This document shows, piece by piece, positions 1-9,035 of a stretch of DNA of 59,612 nucleotides. Both the position numbers and the translations under genes were made by a program. Source of the stretch: Mesorhizobium sp. 1M-11 (GTDB taxonomy: Bacteria > Pseudomonadota > Alphaproteobacteria > Rhizobiales > Rhizobiaceae). Below the pieces are notes generated by a model. The model ran no database searches, was not told where the DNA came from, and was given only the letters and a program-made list of their open reading frames with translations. Numbering within the stretch: position 1 is the stretch's first letter; each line of letters begins with the position of its first letter. The DNA lies in NCBI RefSeq assembly GCF_001303895.1, contig NZ_LJSD01000067.1, forward strand, positions 1 through 59,612, read 5' to 3'.

Positions 1-115
1 TGTGTTTCGGCGTGGAATAAGGACCCCGTTTCAGGGGTGACCGGCGTCCAAAAAGGACCCCTGTAACGCAGGGTTGTCACACTGCCTTCGGTTTCATCGG
101 GGGCATTTGTTTTGG

Positions 116-1615
116 ATGTTGGTTGTGGAGACGATTGCGAAGATACGTCGGCTTTCGCTGGTCCAGGGGAAGTCGATCAAGGAGATCTGCCGCGAGTTGA
201 GGATATCGCGGAAGGTTGTCCGGAAGGTGCTGCGGTCGAACGCGACGGAGTTCCGTTACGAGCGTGAGCATCAGCCGATGCCAAAGATCGGCCCCTGGCA
301 GGATCAGCTCGACGGGCTTTTAGGTGGCAATCACGGCAAGGCGGGGCGCGAGCGGCTAACGCTGATCCGAATCTTTGAGGAGCTCCGCGGTCTCGGATAC
401 GACGGCAGCTACGACGCGGTTCGCCGATACGCCAAGAGCTGGGCGAAGGCGCAGGGATCAGCGACGGCGGAAGCCTATGTGCCGTTGTTCTTCGCGCCGG
501 GTGAAGCCTACCAGTTCGACTGGAGCCACGAGATCGTCCTCATCAATGGCGTGACTGTGACCGTGAAGGTTGCCCATGTCCGGCTTTGCCACAGCCGCAT
601 GATGTTCGTCAGAGCCTATCCGCGCGAGACGCAGGAGATGGTGTTCGACGCGCACGACCGGGCCTTCGCCTTCTTTGGCGGCACCTGCACGCGCGGCATC
701 TACGACAACATGAAGACGGCGGTTGAGACGGTATTCGTCGGCAAGGACCGGCAATACAATCGCCGCTTCCTGCAGATGTGCAGCCATTATCTGGTGCAGC
801 CGGTCGCCTGCACGCCGGCGTCGGGCTGGGAGAAGGGTCAAGTCGAGAACCAGGTCGGGCTGGTGCGCGAGCGCTTCTTCACGCCGCGGCTGCGCTTCAA
901 ATCCTATGAGGAACTCAACGCCTGGCTGCTCGACAAATGCATCGCCTACACCAAGACGCACCGTCATATCGATCAGCCGGAGCGCACGATCTGGGAGGTG
1001 TTCGAGGAGGAGCGCGGCAAACTTGTCGAGTATCGCGGCCCCTTCGACGGCTTCCACACGGTCCCCGCCTCGGTATCGAAGACCTGCACGGTGCGCTTCG
1101 ACAACAACAAATACTCGGTGCTGTCGACTGCCGTGGGCCGACCGGTCGAGATCCAGGCCTATGCCAGCAGGATCGTCATCCGGCAGGATGGCGTTGTCGT
1201 CGCCGAACACGCCCGTTCGTTCGGGCGCGGTGAGACCATTTACGATCCCTGGCACTATGTCCCCGTGCTCGCCCGCAAGCCCGGCGCATTGCGCAATGGC
1301 GCGCCGTTCCAGGACTGGGTTCTGCCCTCGGCGATGGAGCGGACCCGGCGCCGACTGAAGTCCTCGGATGACGGTGATCGCCAGATGGTGGCGATCCTGG
1401 CTGCGGTGTTGACCGACGGGATCGATGCCGTGGAGGCCGCCTGCCAAGAGGCGCTCGACCAGAACGTCTGCTCGTCAGCTGTCATCATCAACATTCTGGC
1501 GCGGCGGCGCGATCCGGCGCCAGCCATCACCATTCTCACCCCGGACGCTCTTCGCCTGCGCCATGAGCCGCAGGCCGACTGTGCCCGCTACGACAGCCTC
1601 AGGAGGGCAAGCTGA
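116..1615 (+). CDS. istA: IS21 family transposase IstA
   Basis: DDE transposase of IS21, about 499 residues, which cuts and joins the element ends. An N-terminal helix-turn-helix (SIKEICRELRISRKVVRKVL) is followed by an rve-type catalytic core: Asp in FDWSHE, Asp in IYDNMKTA and Glu in KGQVENQVG, in the expected order. I start it at the ATG at 116 (MLVVETIAKIRRLS), the usual IS21 IstA start. An in-frame TTG at 74 would add 14 unconserved residues. The stop overlaps the istB start (TGATG), so the two genes are translationally coupled. No frameshift is visible, so it looks functional. Confidence 0.93.
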   Translation: MLVVETIAKIRRLSLVQGKSIKEICRELRISRKVVRKVLRSNATEFRYEREHQPMPKIGPWQDQLDGLLGGNHGKAGRERLTLIRIFEELRGLGYDGSYDAVRRYAKSWAKAQGSATAEAYVPLFFAPGEAYQFDWSHEIVLINGVTVTVKVAHVRLCHSRMMFVRAYPRETQEMVFDAHDRAFAFFGGTCTRGIYDNMKTAVETVFVGKDRQYNRRFLQMCSHYLVQPVACTPASGWEKGQVENQVGLVRERFFTPRLRFKSYEELNAWLLDKCIAYTKTHRHIDQPERTIWEVFEEERGKLVEYRGPFDGFHTVPASVSKTCTVRFDNNKYSVLSTAVGRPVEIQAYASRIVIRQDGVVVAEHARSFGRGETIYDPWHYVPVLARKPGALRNGAPFQDWVLPSAMERTRRRLKSSDDGDRQMVAILAAVLTDGIDAVEAACQEALDQNVCSSAVIINILARRRDPAPAITILTPDALRLRHEPQADCARYDSLRRAS

Positions 1616-2343
1616 TGGAACGCACGCAGGTTCTGGATCTGATGGGAACGTTGAAGCTCTACGGCATGCGCAGTGCCTATGACGAGGTTATGGCGACCGG
1701 CATCAAGCGCCAGCACGAGCCGCCGAGGATCGTCGGCGATCTGCTGTCGGCCGAGATCGCCGAGAAGCAGGCGCGCTCCATCAAATACCAGCTCACCGTC
1801 GCAAAGCTGCCGATCGCCAAGGACATCGAGGAGTTCGACTTCGACGGCACGCCGGTCAACGAGGTGCTGGTCAGGGACCTTGCCAACGGCACCTTCGTCG
1901 CCGACCAGCGTAACGCCGTTCTCATCGGCGGCACCGGAACCGGCAAGTCACATCTGGCGATTGCCCTTGCCCGATCCCTCATCCGCAACGGGACGCGCGG
2001 TCGCTTCTTCAATGTCGTTGATCTCGTCAACCGGCTCGAGACCGAGCACCGCGGTGGCAAGCAGGGCCGTATCGCTGACTACCTGACCCGATTGGACTTC
2101 GTCGTCCTCGACGAACTCGGCTATCTGCCCTTCGCGCAAGCCGGCGGGCAGTTGCTCTTCCACCTGATCAGCAGGCTCTACGAGCGCACCTCGATCATCG
2201 TCACCACCAATCTGGCGTTCGGCGAATGGCCCGCTGTCTTCGGCGACGCCAAGATGACGACGGCGCTGCTCGACCGGCTCACCCATCACTGCGAGATCAT
2301 CGAGACCGGAAACGAATCCTGGCGATTCAAGAACCGCGCCTGA
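1615..2343 (+). CDS. istB: IS21 family helper ATPase IstB
   Basis: AAA+ ATPase of about 242 residues, related to DnaC, that acts with IstA in target selection and strand transfer. Visible motifs are a Walker A (GGTGTGKSHLA), a Walker B (FVVLDELGYLPF) and the sensor-like VTTNL segment. The start codon overlaps the istA stop, and a strong ribosome-binding site, AGGAGG, lies at about 1601-1606 inside the istA end. Length is normal for the family and the frame is intact. Confidence 0.93.
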   Translation: MERTQVLDLMGTLKLYGMRSAYDEVMATGIKRQHEPPRIVGDLLSAEIAEKQARSIKYQLTVAKLPIAKDIEEFDFDGTPVNEVLVRDLANGTFVADQRNAVLIGGTGTGKSHLAIALARSLIRNGTRGRFFNVVDLVNRLETEHRGGKQGRIADYLTRLDFVVLDELGYLPFAQAGGQLLFHLISRLYERTSIIVTTNLAFGEWPAVFGDAKMTTALLDRLTHHCEIIETGNESWRFKNRA

Positions 2344-2479
2344 TCACCCCATAACGCCGATCCGCGCTCGCCGGCCTGCGCAACCCAGACCAGCTTCGCC
2401 CGGCGAGCGCTAACCGTGGTGCCCTACAGGGGTCCCTTTTGCGCGCCGATCCAGGGTCCCCATTCCAGGCCGATTGACA

Positions 2480-3384
2480 TCATGGAAATGAAGGTCGGCA
2501 ATCTCTAGGAACTGGCACGCCCTCGTGAAGCCCGCCGATATCGCGTCGGTGCCAAACGGGAAAATTTCGGCCTTCGTGCGCGGCATGATCTTTATAATGC
2601 GCAACGCCTCGGCCGGCAGGTCGCACCATACATCATTTCCGATTTTCTGGCCCGGATGCTTTAGGTCGCGCACAAGCACGCGACTATGCGCCTCGTCGAG
2701 GTCCACCCATCGGATACGGGTTACTTCCTCCTGCCGGCGCGTTGAGAAAAGCGCAAAGGCAATAATCTTGCACATCGGTGCAGCGTGAGGCGCGCGCACC
2801 TGCCTGTCGGCAAAGTGCTGCATCAAGAGGTCAATCTCAGCTAGCGAAGGGCGTCTATCCCGTTTCGCCGACTTGGTGGTGGTGCCGCGCTTGTTGAGCA
2901 CAATCATCGCGGCCCGCATCTGCTCGTAATCCAAAGGGATATCGAAGCCAGGCTTTGCCTCGCGAAAGACAGCCTGTAGGTGTGACATGTAGTTCATTAC
3001 GGTCTGCGGCTTCCTATCGCCTGCGGCCAGTTCTTCGGCGAAGGCGACAATCTGCGGCGAGCGGATAGTGTCGCACCGCATCTTGGCGATTTCGTACGTC
3101 TTGGTGCTTTTTAAAACCTGCTCTTTGGTTCGACCGATGTGGCGGTGCGCTCCGATGTACTTGTCAATGGCGTCGGCAAGCGTGGCCGTCTGCACCGCAG
3201 CAGCGTCGAGCGCGCCGGGCTTGCGCATCTCGGTTTCTTTCCAGCCGGCCCAAGCCTTCGCTTCGCGCGGGTTATCGAAGGTCTTGGCCTCGCGGAAGAC
3301 GATTTTGCCTTTTTGCTTTATCAGAATTTGCGCGGTATAGCCGGTCGTTCCGTCTTTGCGCTTACGCGCCGCAATGGTCGCCAT
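2480..3384 (-). pseudogene. tyrosine site-specific integrase, 3' end cut off by IS21
   Basis: Phage/island-type tyrosine recombinase starting at 3384 (MATIAARKRKDGTTGYTAQI). An N-terminal arm-binding region is followed by a core-binding domain around residues 65-165 and the start of the catalytic domain. Box I Arg is visible in FSTRRQEEVTRI (about residue 216) and a candidate catalytic Lys in LKHPGQK. The native sequence stops at about residue 302, within LHFHD, which is the beginning of the HDLRH box; the reading frame then runs 22 residues into the IS to a stop at 2410. The box II Arg, the late His and the nucleophilic Tyr are missing, so the protein should be inactive. It is transcribed away from dusA, whose 5' end lies 95 bp off, a layout typical of dusA-specific island integrases. 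Confidence 0.85.
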
Positions 3385-3479
3385 CGGTACTACACGCCTC
3401 CGCTTCAGTACGACATGTAGTACTATCGTGTGAAAAACCGTGCAATAGCGGGAAAAAGGCTGCTAAAGCAGGAATCGAA

Positions 3480-4508
3480 ATGAACACGCGCAACGCATTG
3501 AATTTATATGATAATTCAATGAAATCAAAGGCTTCCGTCGTAGCCATTGCCCCAATGATGGACTGGACGGATCGTCATTGCCGCTTCTTTCATCGGCAGC
3601 TCACGCGGCGTGCGTTGCTGTACACCGAAATGGTTGTGGCCGACGCAGTCATCCACGGCCAGCGCGAACGGTTGCTGGGTTTCGATGCGGTCGAACACGC
3701 GGTCGCGCTGCAACTTGGCGGATCCGACCCTCGGAAACTGGCCGAGGCGGCGCGCATCGGCCAGGATTTCGGTTATGACGAGATCAACCTCAACGTCGGC
3801 TGTCCCTCCGATCGCGTTCAGTCCGGCACGTTCGGCGCCTGCCTGATGAAGACACCGGCACTCGTTGCCGACTGTGTCGCGGCAATGAAGGCAGCGGTGA
3901 AAGTCCCCGTCACCGTCAAATGCCGCATCGGCGTTGACGATCAGGATCCGGAGCCGGCGCTCGACACCTTGGCCGATGGCGTCTTTGCCGCCGGCGCGGA
4001 TGCCTTATGGGTGCATGCACGCAAGGCCTGGCTGGAAGGGTTGAGCCCGAAGGAAAACCGAGACATCCCGCCGCTCGACTATCAGCGGGTCTATCGGTTG
4101 AAAGCCCGGCTGCTGGAGCGTTTCATCGGTATCAATGGTGGCATCCCGTCGGTTGAGGATGCCGTTGGCCATCTCGACCATGTCGATGGCGCGATGCTCG
4201 GCCGGGCCGCCTACCACACGCCTGGCATTCTGGCTTCCGTCGATGCCTCCTTGTCCGGTGAACAGGCCACGGCGTTCGACTTTGCCGCGCTGATCGACAC
4301 CATGGCCGGCTATACGGCGCGCCACATCGAACAAGGCGGCCGGCTTGGCCATGTCACGCGCCACATGGTCGGCCTGTTCCATGGTCTGCCGGGCGCGCGC
4401 CGCTGGCGGCAGATCCTGTCCACAGGTGCCACACGCCCGGGCGCAGGACCGGACGTACTGAAAGCGGCATTCGCTTCGATCGATTTCAACGCCGAGGCGG
4501 CCGCCTAG
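3480..4508 (+). CDS. dusA: tRNA-dihydrouridine synthase A
   Basis: FMN- and NADPH-dependent reductase that converts uridine to dihydrouridine in the D-loop of tRNA. About 342 residues of TIM-barrel Dus fold: the conserved start of the fold is IAPMMDWTDRHCRFFHRQ (residues 23-40), the catalytic Cys sits in NLNVGCPSDRVQ (Cys108), and ITVKCRIG-like and GRAAYHTP segments follow. The start at 3480 has AGGAA about 6 bases upstream. The next ATG, at 3519, lacks a ribosome-binding site. The first 20 or so residues are unlike a usual DusA N-terminus and may have been supplied by an island integrated at this gene. Confidence 0.92.
   Translation: MNTRNALNLYDNSMKSKASVVAIAPMMDWTDRHCRFFHRQLTRRALLYTEMVVADAVIHGQRERLLGFDAVEHAVALQLGGSDPRKLAEAARIGQDFGYDEINLNVGCPSDRVQSGTFGACLMKTPALVADCVAAMKAAVKVPVTVKCRIGVDDQDPEPALDTLADGVFAAGADALWVHARKAWLEGLSPKENRDIPPLDYQRVYRLKARLLERFIGINGGIPSVEDAVGHLDHVDGAMLGRAAYHTPGILASVDASLSGEQATAFDFAALIDTMAGYTARHIEQGGRLGHVTRHMVGLFHGLPGARRWRQILSTGATRPGAGPDVLKAAFASIDFNAEAAA
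3497..3520. repeat. 24-bp inverted repeat at the dusA 5' end, possible attachment-site element
   Basis: ATTGAATT (3497-3504) and AATTCAAT (3513-3520) form a perfect 8-bp inverted repeat around an AT-rich 8-base centre. It lies inside the first codons of dusA, about 25 bp before the conserved region encoding IAPMMDWTD, and between the truncated integrase and the conserved dusA body. The surroundings are much more AT-rich than the rest of the window. A recombination or integrase-binding role is inference. Confidence 0.4.
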
Positions 4509-4535
4509 ACGTGGAACGCTGTGGCGAGCGGCGCT

Positions 4536-5096
4536 TTACTCAGCCGCTACAGCAAGCGGCGCCCGGCTGCCGAGCACCGTCTCCGCCTCACCGATCGCTT
4601 GCCCTACCCGCCGCAGCAACGGTTCGGAGACAGGCACGCCGTTATCGAAATCACGGTCCGTGGCATAGACGGCGGTCGGCAGAGCGAAGGCTTCAAAGAA
4701 ACCGAACAGTGGTCGCAATTGATGTTCGACGATCAGCGCATGACGGTCGCCGCCGCCGGTCGCGGTCAGGAGCACCGGTTTGCCTCGAAGTGCCGTCGGG
4801 TCGAGCAGATCGAAGAAATGCTTGAACAAACCAGTGTAACTGCCCTTATACGTTGGTGAACCGATCACAAGCAGATCAGCCTCCGTGATCGCCTGCAGGA
4901 TCGCTTGCGCCGGATCGTCCAGCGCGCTCGCCCTGCGCGCGCTGACAAGCGAGGAGCCAAGGTCTTCAATGTCCCAGCTTCTTGCCGACAAACCGTTGCG
5001 GCGGCCGATCTCCTGGACGATGTGGTCGACAAAGGCCAAGGTTTTGGACGGCCGGGTGATGTTGCCGGAAAAGCCGACAATGCGCGCGCGGGTCAT
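4536..5096 (-). CDS. msuE: NADPH-dependent FMN reductase of the SsuE/MsuE type
   Basis: Flavodoxin-like reductase of about 186 residues that would supply reduced FMN to the two-component alkanesulfonate monooxygenase encoded just upstream (ssuD, 28 bp away in the same direction). Visible family features are an N-terminal GFSGNITRPSKT flavin-binding loop, the GSPTYKGSYTGLFKHFFD segment and TATGGGDRHAL. Position as last gene of the tau/ssu operon supports the role. SsuE and MsuE are hard to separate by eye, so the symbol is tentative. Confidence 0.8.
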   Translation of the reverse strand: MTRARIVGFSGNITRPSKTLAFVDHIVQEIGRRNGLSARSWDIEDLGSSLVSARRASALDDPAQAILQAITEADLLVIGSPTYKGSYTGLFKHFFDLLDPTALRGKPVLLTATGGGDRHALIVEHQLRPLFGFFEAFALPTAVYATDRDFDNGVPVSEPLLRRVGQAIGEAETVLGSRAPLAVAAE

Positions 5097-5124
5097 GGGA
5101 TAGTCTCCTTTACTTCAATGCGCC

Positions 5125-6276
5125 TCAGGATGCCGAGGCGACAACGCGGGGGCGCACACCGCGCCCGAATTCGACATCCCAGCCGCGCAGTGCCGGCGCG
5201 GTTTCACCGTGCAGATTGAGCTTGGGGAACAGCAGTTCGGCAACGTTGTAAGCCTCTTCCAGATGCGGATAGGCCGAGGCGATGATGGTTTCGATGCCGA
5301 TCGCCTGGTATTCGCGGATACGGGCAGCGACATTGTCGGGGCTGCCGACCAACGCGGTCCCTGCCCCACCACGCACCAGTCCAAGCCCTGCCCATAGATT
5401 GGGCCCGACCACCAGCTTGTCGCGGCGCCCCTGGTGCAGTGCCGACATGCGCTTCTGGCCAACCGATTCCGAAACGTTGACGAAATTGTTCTGCGCCTCG
5501 GCGATCACCTCGTCGGTGACATGGCTGATCAACCGGTCCGCTGCGGCCCAGGCCTCTTCTTCGGTCTCGCGTACGATGAGATGGATACGCAAACCGAAAC
5601 GGATGCTGCGTCCTTCCCTAGCCGCAGCCACGCGCACACGTTCCAGCTTTTCAGCGAGTTGATCGACCGGCTCGCCCCAGCTCAGATAAACATCGACATG
5701 CTTGGCGGCGATTGCAATGCCGGCATCCGACGAACCGCCGAACCAGAGCGGCGGATAAGGCTTCTGAACCGGCGGAAACGAAATGTCGGAGCCCTTCGCC
5801 GAGAGATACTGACCTTCGAAATCCACCTCCTCACCCGAAAGCATGTCACGCCAGATCGTCAGGAACTCATCGGTCTGTGCGTAGCGCTCGGCATGATTGA
5901 GCTTGTTGCCGTCGCCAGCAAGGTCGGCGGGGTCGGCGCCGGTGACAACGTTAAGCAGGACACGACCATTCGAGATACGGTCGAGCGTCGCGGCGTGGCG
6001 CGCAAACAGCGCAGGCGTGCCGCTCCCAGGCCGCAGAGCCACCAGGAAACGCAATTGCTCGGTCTGCGGGATCAGCGCAGCCGCCGTGATCCAGGCATCT
6101 TCGCAGCGCGTGCCCGTTGGAAGAAGCACACCCTTGAAACCGAGCCTGTCCGCTGCCTGTGCAATTTCTCTGAGATAACCAAAGGTTGCCGGGCGGTGCC
6201 GCTCGTCGGTACCGAGATATGGCCCGTCGCCATGGGTCGGCAGATACCAGTAGACGTCGAGGGGCGCGTTGGACAT
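5125..6276 (-). CDS. ssuD: FMNH2-dependent alkanesulfonate monooxygenase
   Basis: Bacterial luciferase-like monooxygenase that releases sulfite from alkanesulfonates using FMNH2 and oxygen. The start is set at 6276 (MSNAPLDVYWYLPTHGDG), giving 383 residues against about 380 for the family; AAGGAA lies upstream. Conserved segments include TGTRCEDAW with the SsuD Cys, VALRPGSGTPALFARHAATL, NVVTGADPADLAGDG and YPPLWFGGSSDAG. It sits after tauC and before the FMN reductase, so transporter, oxygenase and reductase form one unit. Confidence 0.92.
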   Translation of the reverse strand: MSNAPLDVYWYLPTHGDGPYLGTDERHRPATFGYLREIAQAADRLGFKGVLLPTGTRCEDAWITAAALIPQTEQLRFLVALRPGSGTPALFARHAATLDRISNGRVLLNVVTGADPADLAGDGNKLNHAERYAQTDEFLTIWRDMLSGEEVDFEGQYLSAKGSDISFPPVQKPYPPLWFGGSSDAGIAIAAKHVDVYLSWGEPVDQLAEKLERVRVAAAREGRSIRFGLRIHLIVRETEEEAWAAADRLISHVTDEVIAEAQNNFVNVSESVGQKRMSALHQGRRDKLVVGPNLWAGLGLVRGGAGTALVGSPDNVAARIREYQAIGIETIIASAYPHLEEAYNVAELLFPKLNLHGETAPALRGWDVEFGRGVRPRVVASAS

Positions 6277-6311
6277 GGAATGTTCCTTCTGCGATCGCTT
6301 GTATCGGTTGT

Positions 6312-7166
6312 TCAGATCTTGCCCTTCCAGGGCACCAGTTTGCGCTCCAGCCAGCGCATGCCGATGGCGAACAGGAAAGCCAGGACTGCAATGAGGATGA
6401 GGCCGACGAAAACCACATCGGTCGACAGGAAGTTCGCCGCTGACATGATCATGTAGCCAAGCCCGGAACGGGCGGCGATGAGTTCGGCCGCAACGAGGCA
6501 CGACAGGCCGGCGGCGACCGCGATGCGCAGGCCGGTCAGGATTTCGGGCAACGCCGAAGGCAGGATGATGTTGGTGAAGAGCTGCAACCGCGTGGCGCCG
6601 AGCGAAAGCGCCGCGTTGATGCGCTCGACCGGCACCGAGCGCACGCCGGCCTGCGCCGAAAAGCAGATCGGCGCGAAGGTGGACAGCGAAAGCAGAACGA
6701 TCTTGGAGGATTCACCTATCCCCAGCCAGATGATCAGCAACGGCAGATAGGCAAGCGGCGGCAGCCCCCAATAGAGCCCGATCGGCACAGACAGGGTGCC
6801 CCGTACCCAGCGGTTCAGCCCCATAAGCAACCCGATCGGAACGCCAAGCACCACACCGATGCCGAGCGCCACGAGGATCCGCCCGAGGCTCGCCAACGTG
6901 TGCTGGAGGAGCGTGCCATCAGCATAGCCGTCAAGAGCAACGGCTTGAAACTGCGTCAACACCTCCGCCGGCGACGGCAGGAACAACGGTGTGGCCCAAC
7001 CGAGCTGGGTCGCGACAAACCACAGAGCGAGCAACGCCAGCAAGGTGATCGTGCTTATCAGAAGCGTACCGGACGATACCGTTTTGCTCGCCCGGTTCGC
7101 GGGCGGACGACGCGCCGCCGGCTGGACGTGTGTGAAGACAGCGCGCGGATCTGCGGCAAGCGTCAT
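6312..7166 (-). CDS. tauC: taurine/sulfonate ABC transporter permease
   Basis: Inner-membrane permease of about 284 residues. A hydrophobic helix (LLISTITLLALLALWFVATQ) is followed by the binding-protein-dependent transport domain with about five further helices. The EAA-type loop appears as INAALSLGATRLQLFTNIILP. The start ATG overlaps the tauB stop by four bases (ATGA), which indicates translational coupling. With TauA and TauB it would import taurine or related sulfonates. Confidence 0.9.
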   Translation of the reverse strand: MTLAADPRAVFTHVQPAARRPPANRASKTVSSGTLLISTITLLALLALWFVATQLGWATPLFLPSPAEVLTQFQAVALDGYADGTLLQHTLASLGRILVALGIGVVLGVPIGLLMGLNRWVRGTLSVPIGLYWGLPPLAYLPLLIIWLGIGESSKIVLLSLSTFAPICFSAQAGVRSVPVERINAALSLGATRLQLFTNIILPSALPEILTGLRIAVAAGLSCLVAAELIAARSGLGYMIMSAANFLSTDVVFVGLILIAVLAFLFAIGMRWLERKLVPWKGKI

Positions 7167-7951
7167 TGCAAGGTTCCTTTGCCGGCTGGCCGATGGATGA
7201 GCGCGCGGATTTCCTCGCGCAGTTCGATGAAGTGCGGGTTGGAGAGGATCGGGCCGATGTCACCTGTCTCGGCGAATTCGCGCACGAAACCGGCCTTGAA
7301 GCGCGCGACGATGCGGCCGGGCCGCGGCGACATCACCACTACGGTGGTGCCCAGCGTCAGCGCTTCCTCGATGGAATGGGTGATGAACAGGACCTGCTTG
7401 CCGGTGCGAGCCCAGACCGAAGCCAGCAACTGCTGCATGGTCTCGCGTGTCAGGCTGTCCAAGGCACCGAACGGCTCGTCCATGAGCAGGATCTTCGGAT
7501 CCGTCGCCAGGGCACGCGCCAGACCGACACGCTGACGCATGCCACCGGACAGCTCATAAGGCGGCTTGTCAGCGAAATCGACAAGACCAACAAGGTCGAG
7601 CAGTTCGCGAGCGCGCTCGCGCCGTACCGTCCTCGAGATGCCGGCAAACTTCAGCCCCAGCGCGACGTTGTCGACAACGCTTGCCCAGGGCAGCAGCGTG
7701 TCCTTCTGGAAGACGACGCCACGATCGCCACCGGGCCGATCGATCTCCTCACCGTCGAGCGTAATGGAGCCCTCGGTCAACGGCAGGAAGCCGGCGATGG
7801 CATTGAGCAGGGTCGACTTGCCGCAACCGGATGCGCCGACCGCAACGACGATGGAATCGGGAGCGATATCCAGCGACACATGATCAAGCGCATGCACGGC
7901 GCTGCCGTCAGAGGCTGGAAAAGTAACGCTGGCGTCTCGGATCTGGAGCAT
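7163..7951 (-). CDS. tauB: taurine/sulfonate ABC transporter ATP-binding protein
   Basis: ABC ATPase of about 262 residues. Walker A GASGCGKSTLLNAIAGF, signature LSGGMRQRVGLARAL, Walker B ILLMDEPFGALDSLT and the switch His in FITHSIEEAL are all present. I chose the ATG at 7951 (MLQIRDASVTF) over the TTG at 8002, which adds 17 unconserved residues. The gene lies between tauA and tauC on the same strand and overlaps tauC by four bases. Confidence 0.91.
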   Translation of the reverse strand: MLQIRDASVTFPASDGSAVHALDHVSLDIAPDSIVVAVGASGCGKSTLLNAIAGFLPLTEGSITLDGEEIDRPGGDRGVVFQKDTLLPWASVVDNVALGLKFAGISRTVRRERARELLDLVGLVDFADKPPYELSGGMRQRVGLARALATDPKILLMDEPFGALDSLTRETMQQLLASVWARTGKQVLFITHSIEEALTLGTTVVVMSPRPGRIVARFKAGFVREFAETGDIGPILSNPHFIELREEIRALIHRPAGKGTLQ

Positions 7952-8006
7952 GGTGAGGCCCTCAAGGCCAGGCACGAACCGCTTTCGGTCCGTGCCTGTC
8001 AATTCA

Positions 8007-9017
8007 TCAGTTGGAGACCTTGGCAGCCGCGGCGTATTGCGGGTCTGCGAAGACGCCGTAGTCGTCCTTCACGGCAGTGATCTTGCGCTGCTCCTTCAGG
8101 AAGCCGGCGGTATCCTTGAGGATCTTGGCAACGCCGCTGTTTTCACCACCGCCCAGCCACTTGTCGGAAAGCTGTTCGGCGAGCGGCGGCACAACGGTCG
8201 TCTTGATGCGCTCGGCATGGTCGGCCGGTGTACCGCCTTGCAGGCCGGCGATCAGCTTGATGTTTTCCGAATCCGCGCCCCAAGCCGCCTTGTCGTTGGC
8301 GAAGGAGGTGAAGTAGCCATCCACCTGCTGCACATACTGCGTCAGGAAGTCGGGATGCTCCTTGGCGAATTCACCGGTCGCGACCAGCGCGCTGAAGGTC
8401 GGGGCGCCACGGTCTGCCACCTCACCCGCCGTCAACAGCACCTTGCCGTTCTTCTTCAGTTCGGAGAGCGCCGGATCCCAGACGAAGGCACCGTCGATGT
8501 CGCCGCGCTTCCAGGCCGCGACGATCTCGGGCTGGGGAATGGCGATGACCTGGGCATCCTTCTCGGCGATGCCTTCCTGCTTCAGCACCGCGAGCAGCTG
8601 GTAGTGGTCGGTGGAAACCGGCGCTGCCGCCAGTTTCTTGCCCTTCAGGTCTTTCGGAGATGTTATCTCGGGACGAACCACCAGCGCCTCGCCGTCGCGC
8701 GAGACGGAGGAGATGTAGAAACCCTTGACGTCCAGTCCCTTGGAGACAGCGGCGGCATAGGGGCTGGAACCGACATCACCGATCTGCACGGCACCGGAAG
8801 CGATCGCTGCGAAGATGTCGGCGCCCGAATTGAAGCGGCGGAATTCGATATCCCAGCCCGTCTTCTTAGCGATATCGCCATTGGCGATACCGACGAAGTA
8901 TGGGGTCGAGCCGGTCTGGTAGGCGATGACCACCTTCTTGTCCTCCGCAGCGAAAGCCAGCGAGACGGAAGCGCCGAGCGAAAGCCCCGCGAGGGCGGCG
9001 GTGAAGAGTTTGCGCAT
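8007..9017 (-). CDS. tauA: taurine ABC transporter periplasmic substrate-binding protein
   Basis: Secreted solute-binding protein of about 336 residues. The signal peptide is MRKLFTAALAGLSLGASVS with cleavage probably after AFA. Mature features match the TauA/SsuA/NMT1 fold: VVIAYQTGSTPYFVGIANG, QIGDVGSSPYAAAVSKG and GAFVWDPALSEL. The start at 9017 has AAAGGGG about 8 bases upstream; an ATG at 9035 would add six residues. It is the first gene of a five-gene unit (tauA-tauB-tauC-ssuD-FMN reductase), presumably induced on sulfate starvation. No tauD is present. Confidence 0.91.
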   Translation of the reverse strand: MRKLFTAALAGLSLGASVSLAFAAEDKKVVIAYQTGSTPYFVGIANGDIAKKTGWDIEFRRFNSGADIFAAIASGAVQIGDVGSSPYAAAVSKGLDVKGFYISSVSRDGEALVVRPEITSPKDLKGKKLAAAPVSTDHYQLLAVLKQEGIAEKDAQVIAIPQPEIVAAWKRGDIDGAFVWDPALSELKKNGKVLLTAGEVADRGAPTFSALVATGEFAKEHPDFLTQYVQQVDGYFTSFANDKAAWGADSENIKLIAGLQGGTPADHAERIKTTVVPPLAEQLSDKWLGGGENSGVAKILKDTAGFLKEQRKITAVKDDYGVFADPQYAAAAKVSN

Positions 9018-9035
9018 GCGTTTACCCCTTTCCAT

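Larger units (their letters stand above)
1..2479 (+). mobile_element. IS21-family insertion sequence, copy 1 (complete)
   Basis: Element carrying overlapping istA and istB between related inverted ends. The left end starts TGTGTTTCGGCGTGGAATAA. The right end read inward starts TGTCAATCGGCCTGGAATGG. Both begin with TGT, share TCGGC-TGGAAT and GGACCC, and carry a second internal copy of an AGGACCCC-like motif (near 54-63 on the left, near 2428-2437 on the right), which fits the multiple terminal repeats typical of IS21. The element fills the first bases of the window, so its left flank and any target duplication cannot be seen. On the right it interrupts an integrase gene at 2479/2480. Confidence 0.93.
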
